Assembly: GCA_039812685.1 (NCBI GenBank)
Contig: JBDIBB010000132.1
Span: forward strand, 1-10,290
DNA from: JBDIBB01 sp039812685
Lineage (GTDB): Bacteria; Acidobacteriota; Vicinamibacteria; Vicinamibacterales; JAFNAJ01
Direction of reading: 5' to 3'
DNA: 10,290 nucleotides
Shown: one piece after another, positions 7,162 through 10,290 of the stretch
How the letters are laid out: each line of letters starts with the position of its first letter
How positions within the stretch are numbered: position 1 is the first letter of the stretch
The notes under the pieces: generated by a model
What the model was told of the DNA's origin: nothing
The model's input: only the letters and a program-made list of their open reading frames with translations
Databases searched by the model: none
Program-made: the position numbers and the translations under genes

Positions 7162-7182
7162 GCGGCGGCGCGCGCCGCCGCC
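7161..7182. terminator. Perfect 22-base GC palindrome between convergent genes, possible bidirectional terminator
   Basis: The two halves GGCGGCGGCGC and GCGCCGCCGCC are exact reverse complements with no spacer; the first base is also the last base of the SIS gene stop codon. The spacer between the two convergent stop codons is 40 bases of only G and C. The hairpin would be very stable in transcripts from both strands, but no U-tract follows, so it is not a classical intrinsic terminator. As a cruciform or a roadblock between convergent transcripts it is plausible; function is inference. Confidence 0.5.
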
Positions 7183-7201
7183 GCCCGCGCCGCCGCGCCG
7201 G

Positions 7202-8182
7202 TCAGGCCCGCGGCGCGAAACCTTCCAGAACTTCCTCCACCAGCCCCCGGAACATCGGCACCTTGTAGCCGTTGTGCGTGAGCGGTGCCGCGCCGCGCAC
7301 GGCGGCGGCGGCCGCCCGCTGAATCGTCTTCGCGTCGAGCCGCTGTCCGGCGATCGCCTGCTCGGCGTCGCGGGCGCGCCAGGGTATCGGCGCGGCCGCG
7401 CCGAGCACCAGGCGCGCGTCGCGAACCCGGTCTTTCTCGAGGCGCACCGTCGCCGCGAGACTGGCCAGCGCGAAGTCCCAGGCGCCGCGCGCGCGGACCT
7501 TGCGGCAGGCGCTCAACGTGCCCTCCGGCAGCGCGGGCAGCCGCACCTCGGTCACGATCTCTCCGGGCCCGAGGACGTGCTCGCGGGTCACGTCGGTTTC
7601 GGGCAGCACGAAGAACTCGTCGATCGGCACCGCCCGTTCGCCTGTCGGGCCCGCGATCGCCACGGTGGCCCCCAGTGCCGTCAGCGCCGTCGCGGTGTCC
7701 GAAGGGTGGACGATGACGCAGACGCCGCCGCCGAAGAGGCAGTGGTACCGGTTGTCGCCGTCGACCGCGTAGCAGGTGTCGCCGCCCTTGCGGGCGCAAT
7801 CGTAGCCGCCGCGGAAGTACCAGCAGCGGGGTCGCTGGCAGAGGTTGCCGCCGAGCGTGCCCTGGTGGCGCAGTTGCGGGCTGGCGACGGCGGCCGCGGC
7901 CTCGGCCAGCGCCCGGTACCGGGCGGCGACGAGGGGATGGCGCGCGATGGCGTCGATGGTCGTCGTCGCGCCGATGCGCAATCCGCCGTCGGCCGTCGCG
8001 GCGATGCCGCGCAGCGCGTCGACGCGGGCCAGCGACACGACCGCGCTCACGTCGAAGACCCTGTCGCGGGCGCAGCCGAGCAGGTCGGTGCCGCCGGCAA
8101 GGGCTCGCGCGCCCGGGGCGGCCAGCGCCGCAACGGCCTCCCTCACGGTGGTCGCGCGCGTGTAGGCGAAGGGAGCGATCAT
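7202..8182 (-). CDS. Molybdenum hydroxylase FAD subunit with extra [4Fe-4S] cysteine insertion
   Basis: A 326-residue FAD-binding subunit of the xanthine dehydrogenase/aldehyde oxidoreductase family (medium subunit, CoxM/PaoB type), which passes electrons from the molybdenum subunit through Fe-S clusters to FAD. The FAD contacts are seen as ALAGGTDLLG (28-36) and QGTLGGNLCQ (107-116). Between them and the second FAD-domain half lies a cysteine-rich stretch: RPRC (Cys120), YDC (Cys129), GGDTC (Cys137) and NRYHC (Cys148), plus Cys115. PaoB of E. coli and the beta subunit of 4-hydroxybenzoyl-CoA reductase carry an additional [4Fe-4S] cluster in this place; ordinary xanthine dehydrogenase FAD subunits do not. 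The C-terminal half (residues about 215-326) fits the CO-dehydrogenase flavoprotein C-terminal domain. ATG 8182 overlaps the TGA of the upstream large subunit (ATGA), with GAGG seven bases upstream. Family and cofactor are well supported; the electron acceptor is unknown. Confidence 0.92.
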   Translation of the reverse strand: MIAPFAYTRATTVREAVAALAAPGARALAGGTDLLGCARDRVFDVSAVVSLARVDALRGIAATADGGLRIGATTTIDAIARHPLVAARYRALAEAAAAVASPQLRHQGTLGGNLCQRPRCWYFRGGYDCARKGGDTCYAVDGDNRYHCLFGGGVCVIVHPSDTATALTALGATVAIAGPTGERAVPIDEFFVLPETDVTREHVLGPGEIVTEVRLPALPEGTLSACRKVRARGAWDFALASLAATVRLEKDRVRDARLVLGAAAPIPWRARDAEQAIAGQRLDAKTIQRAAAAAVRGAAPLTHNGYKVPMFRGLVEEVLEGFAPRA

Positions 8183-10290
8183 GACCGGGCCTCGCGCTTC
8201 TGCGCCGGTGGCGCCGCCAGGGCTTCCAGCACCCGTGCCGGGGTGATCGGCGCATGCGCGACACGCCGGCCGATGGCGTGCGCCACGGCATTGGCCACGG
8301 CGGCGGCAGCCGGGACCAGGGCCGGTTCGCCGAGGCCCTTCGCCCCGGTGCTGTTGCAGATGGCATCCTGCGGATCGATCGGCAGGCACACCGGTTCCGG
8401 CGGCACGTCGAGTGCCGTCGGCACCTTGTAGTCGTGCAGGTTCGCGGTGAGCACGCGGCCGTGGTGCGCGGCATCGGCCACGCGTTCCTCGGTGAGCGCC
8501 AGGCCCGCGCCCTGCGTGATGGCGCCAAACACCTGGTTGTCGTAGGTGAGGCGGTTCATCACGCGGCCGCTGTCCTGGGCCGCGAGGTAACGCGTCATCT
8601 TCACCTCGCCGGTGCGCACGTTCACCTCCACCTCGGCGAAGTGCGCCGCGAAGGGGTTCACGGCCAGGCCGTGCGTGTCGGGCGTCCGTATGCCGACGCC
8701 GACCAGCACGCCGCGCTGGCCCAGCGCCCGGAGCCGGTCGAAGGGAAGCGGCGGCGTGGCGCCCGTGTTCGACACCACCGCGCCGCCGGCGACGCCGAGC
8801 GTTGCCGGATCTGCCCCCAGCTGCGCGGCGGCCAGTTCGATCACCTGCCGCTTCAGCTCGAGTACGGCGGCGCGGATGGCGGGCGCTTCGGTGGGCACGG
8901 TCTTGCTGCCGCCGCTCGGGCCGGTGAACTGCGTCGTGCCCGTGTCGGCGTGTTCCACCGAGATGCGGTCCATCGGGATGCCGAGTTCCTCGGCGACGAT
9001 CATCACGGCCCACGTCTTGGTGCCGGTGCCGAGATCGCTGGCGCCCATGTTGAGGTCGGCGCTGCCGTCGGGGCGGAGGCTGACGACGATGGTGGAGGGC
9101 GGGCCACCGCCGCCGCCGCGCCACATGCCGCCGGCCATCCCCACGCCGCGCCGCAGCGGGCCCGTGCCCGTGGCGCGGGCGCGCGCCTCGGCCCATCCGA
9201 AGGCCTTCGCGCCCTCCTCCAGGCACTGCCGGAACCCGGTGCTCGTGTAGCGCGGCTGGTTCGGCCGGGCCTGGCTCACCTCGGTGAGGTTGCGCAGGCG
9301 CAGCGTCACGGGATCGAGGTTCAGGCGGATGGCCAGCAGATCCAGCGCCTGCTCCAGGCCCCAGGACCCCTGCGGATGGCCCGGCGCGCGGAACGGCCGC
9401 TCGGGCCCGAGGTTGACGAAGACGTTGGTGGACTGGGTGCGGACGTTCGGACAGCGGTAGAGATCCAGCGCCTGGTAGTCGACGCCGCTGGTGCCATCGG
9501 CCGAGTAGGCGCCGCCCGAGCCGACGCAGTCGAGTTCGATGGCGGTGAGCGTGCCGTCCTTCTTCGCCCCGACCTTCACGCGCATGCGCACGCCGGGCCG
9601 GTTCCCGATGGCGAGCATCGTCTCCTCGCGCGTCATGAAGAGGCGCACGGGCCGTCCGGTGCGCTGCGCGAGCAGCGCGGCGATGACGGCGTACTTGCCG
9701 GTGTCGAGCTTGCTGCCGAAGCCGCCGCCCATGTAGGGCCCGATCACGCGCACGCGGGCCAGCGGCAGCCGCAGCGCGCGCGCGAGCGTGGCCTGTGCGG
9801 GGAACACGCCCTGCAGCGAGTCCCACACGACGAGCCGCGCGCCGTCCCAGCGTGCGACGCAGCCGTGCAGCTCGATCGGCACGTGCAGTTCGGCGGCGGT
9901 GGAGAACTCGCCTTCGACGATGGCGTCGGCCGTAGCGAAGCCGGCGGCGACCTCGCCGCGTTGGGCCACGCGCGGCTCGCCCGCGAGGTTGCTGTCGCCG
10001 AGGATGGGCGTGGCGCCCGGCGCCCGCGCGGCGTCGACGTCGACGGCGAAGGGCAGCACGTCGTAGTCGACCTCGATGGCGCGCGCCGCGTCCTGCGCCT
10101 GGTAGGGCGTGTCGGCGGCGACGGCCGCCACCTCCTCACCGGCGAAGCGGCAGTGCGGGTCGAAGATGGTGCTCATGGGGCCCTTGGGGCCCAGGTACCA
10201 TCCGATGTCGGTGCCCGGCGACCGCGCGGTGAGCACGGCGCGCACGCCCGGCATGCGCTCGGCGCGGCTGGTGTCGACGCGCGTGACGCG
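8179..10290 (-). CDS. Molybdopterin-binding large subunit of xanthine dehydrogenase/aldehyde oxidoreductase family (5' end outside window)
   Basis: The visible 703 residues are the bulk of a molybdenum hydroxylase large subunit; the frame runs open through the right edge and the conserved text already begins at VTRVDTSRAERMPGVRAVLT, so perhaps 60-80 N-terminal residues (or a fused domain) are missing. The ATG at 10254 is internal, not the start. Order of motifs: the a/b hammerhead domain (VLTARS to VAADTPYQAQDAARAIEVDY), then cofactor-binding MGGGFGSK (near 9715-9740), FRAPGHPQGSWGLEQ with the substrate-region Arg, SDLGTGTKTW, and near the end GAKGLGEP, whose Glu (codon 8328-8326) is the catalytic base of the family. 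Where relatives usually have EPHG this protein has ELHGC (about 9856-9873). It hydroxylates an aldehyde or N-heterocycle; which one cannot be told. It is followed by the FAD subunit with a four-base overlap, and the [2Fe-2S] subunit expected to complete the enzyme is not in view. Confidence 0.93.
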   Translation of the reverse strand, partial: RVTRVDTSRAERMPGVRAVLTARSPGTDIGWYLGPKGPMSTIFDPHCRFAGEEVAAVAADTPYQAQDAARAIEVDYDVLPFAVDVDAARAPGATPILGDSNLAGEPRVAQRGEVAAGFATADAIVEGEFSTAAELHVPIELHGCVARWDGARLVVWDSLQGVFPAQATLARALRLPLARVRVIGPYMGGGFGSKLDTGKYAVIAALLAQRTGRPVRLFMTREETMLAIGNRPGVRMRVKVGAKKDGTLTAIELDCVGSGGAYSADGTSGVDYQALDLYRCPNVRTQSTNVFVNLGPERPFRAPGHPQGSWGLEQALDLLAIRLNLDPVTLRLRNLTEVSQARPNQPRYTSTGFRQCLEEGAKAFGWAEARARATGTGPLRRGVGMAGGMWRGGGGGPPSTIVVSLRPDGSADLNMGASDLGTGTKTWAVMIVAEELGIPMDRISVEHADTGTTQFTGPSGGSKTVPTEAPAIRAAVLELKRQVIELAAAQLGADPATLGVAGGAVVSNTGATPPLPFDRLRALGQRGVLVGVGIRTPDTHGLAVNPFAAHFAEVEVNVRTGEVKMTRYLAAQDSGRVMNRLTYDNQVFGAITQGAGLALTEERVADAAHHGRVLTANLHDYKVPTALDVPPEPVCLPIDPQDAICNSTGAKGLGEPALVPAAAAVANAVAHAIGRRVAHAPITPARVLEALAAPPAQKREARS

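Noticed and set aside
8183..9826. Upstream extension of the FAD subunit frame to 9826
   Set aside because: The extension is Arg/Ala/Gly-rich nonsense lying over the large subunit in another frame. The FAD domain begins at 8182 where an ATGA overlap and a ribosome binding site are seen.

Overview
The window comes from a very GC-rich bacterial chromosome. The outer-membrane receptor has an N-terminal carboxypeptidase-regulatory-like domain followed by a plug and a large barrel. Such receptors are especially abundant in Acidobacteriota, and together with the GC content I would guess a Vicinamibacteria-like (subdivision 6) member. This is an inference from protein style only; no rRNA or other marker gene is present. 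Coding density is high: five genes, four of them on the minus strand, with no tRNA, rRNA, CRISPR array or insertion sequence seen.

Region 1 (about 66-5953, minus strand) reads as one transcription unit from right to left: a candidate promoter (5925-5953), a TonB-dependent outer-membrane receptor (2979-5918), a secreted or membrane-anchored zinc amidohydrolase of the succinylglutamate desuccinylase/aspartoacylase family (1802-2956), and a lipoprotein-type gamma-glutamyltransferase homologue (99-1805). The last two genes overlap by four bases (GTGA). A run of GGGGCTT heptamers starts one base beyond the last stop codon. A plausible reading is an uptake-and-deacylation cassette: the receptor imports an acylated or amidated amino compound and two exported hydrolases cleave amide bonds. 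The GGT homologue keeps the catalytic Thr but has several changed substrate-pocket residues, including Asn at the position of E. coli Asp433, so its substrate may not be glutathione.

Region 2 (6106-7161, plus strand) is a single gene, divergent from region 1, for a two-SIS-domain aminosugar-phosphate isomerase/deaminase that resembles the C-terminal half of GlmS. The 187-base divergent spacer has TANNNT boxes 6-7 bases before each start codon and no good ribosome binding sites, which suggests leaderless transcripts on both sides.

Region 3 (7202-10290, minus strand) converges on region 2 across a 40-base spacer of pure G+C that contains a perfect 22-base palindrome. It holds two subunits of a molybdenum hydroxylase of the xanthine dehydrogenase/aldehyde oxidoreductase family: the large molybdopterin subunit, cut by the right window edge, and an FAD subunit with an extra cysteine-rich [4Fe-4S]-type insertion. 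They overlap by four bases (ATGA). The expected small [2Fe-2S] subunit is not in the window and should lie beyond 10290.
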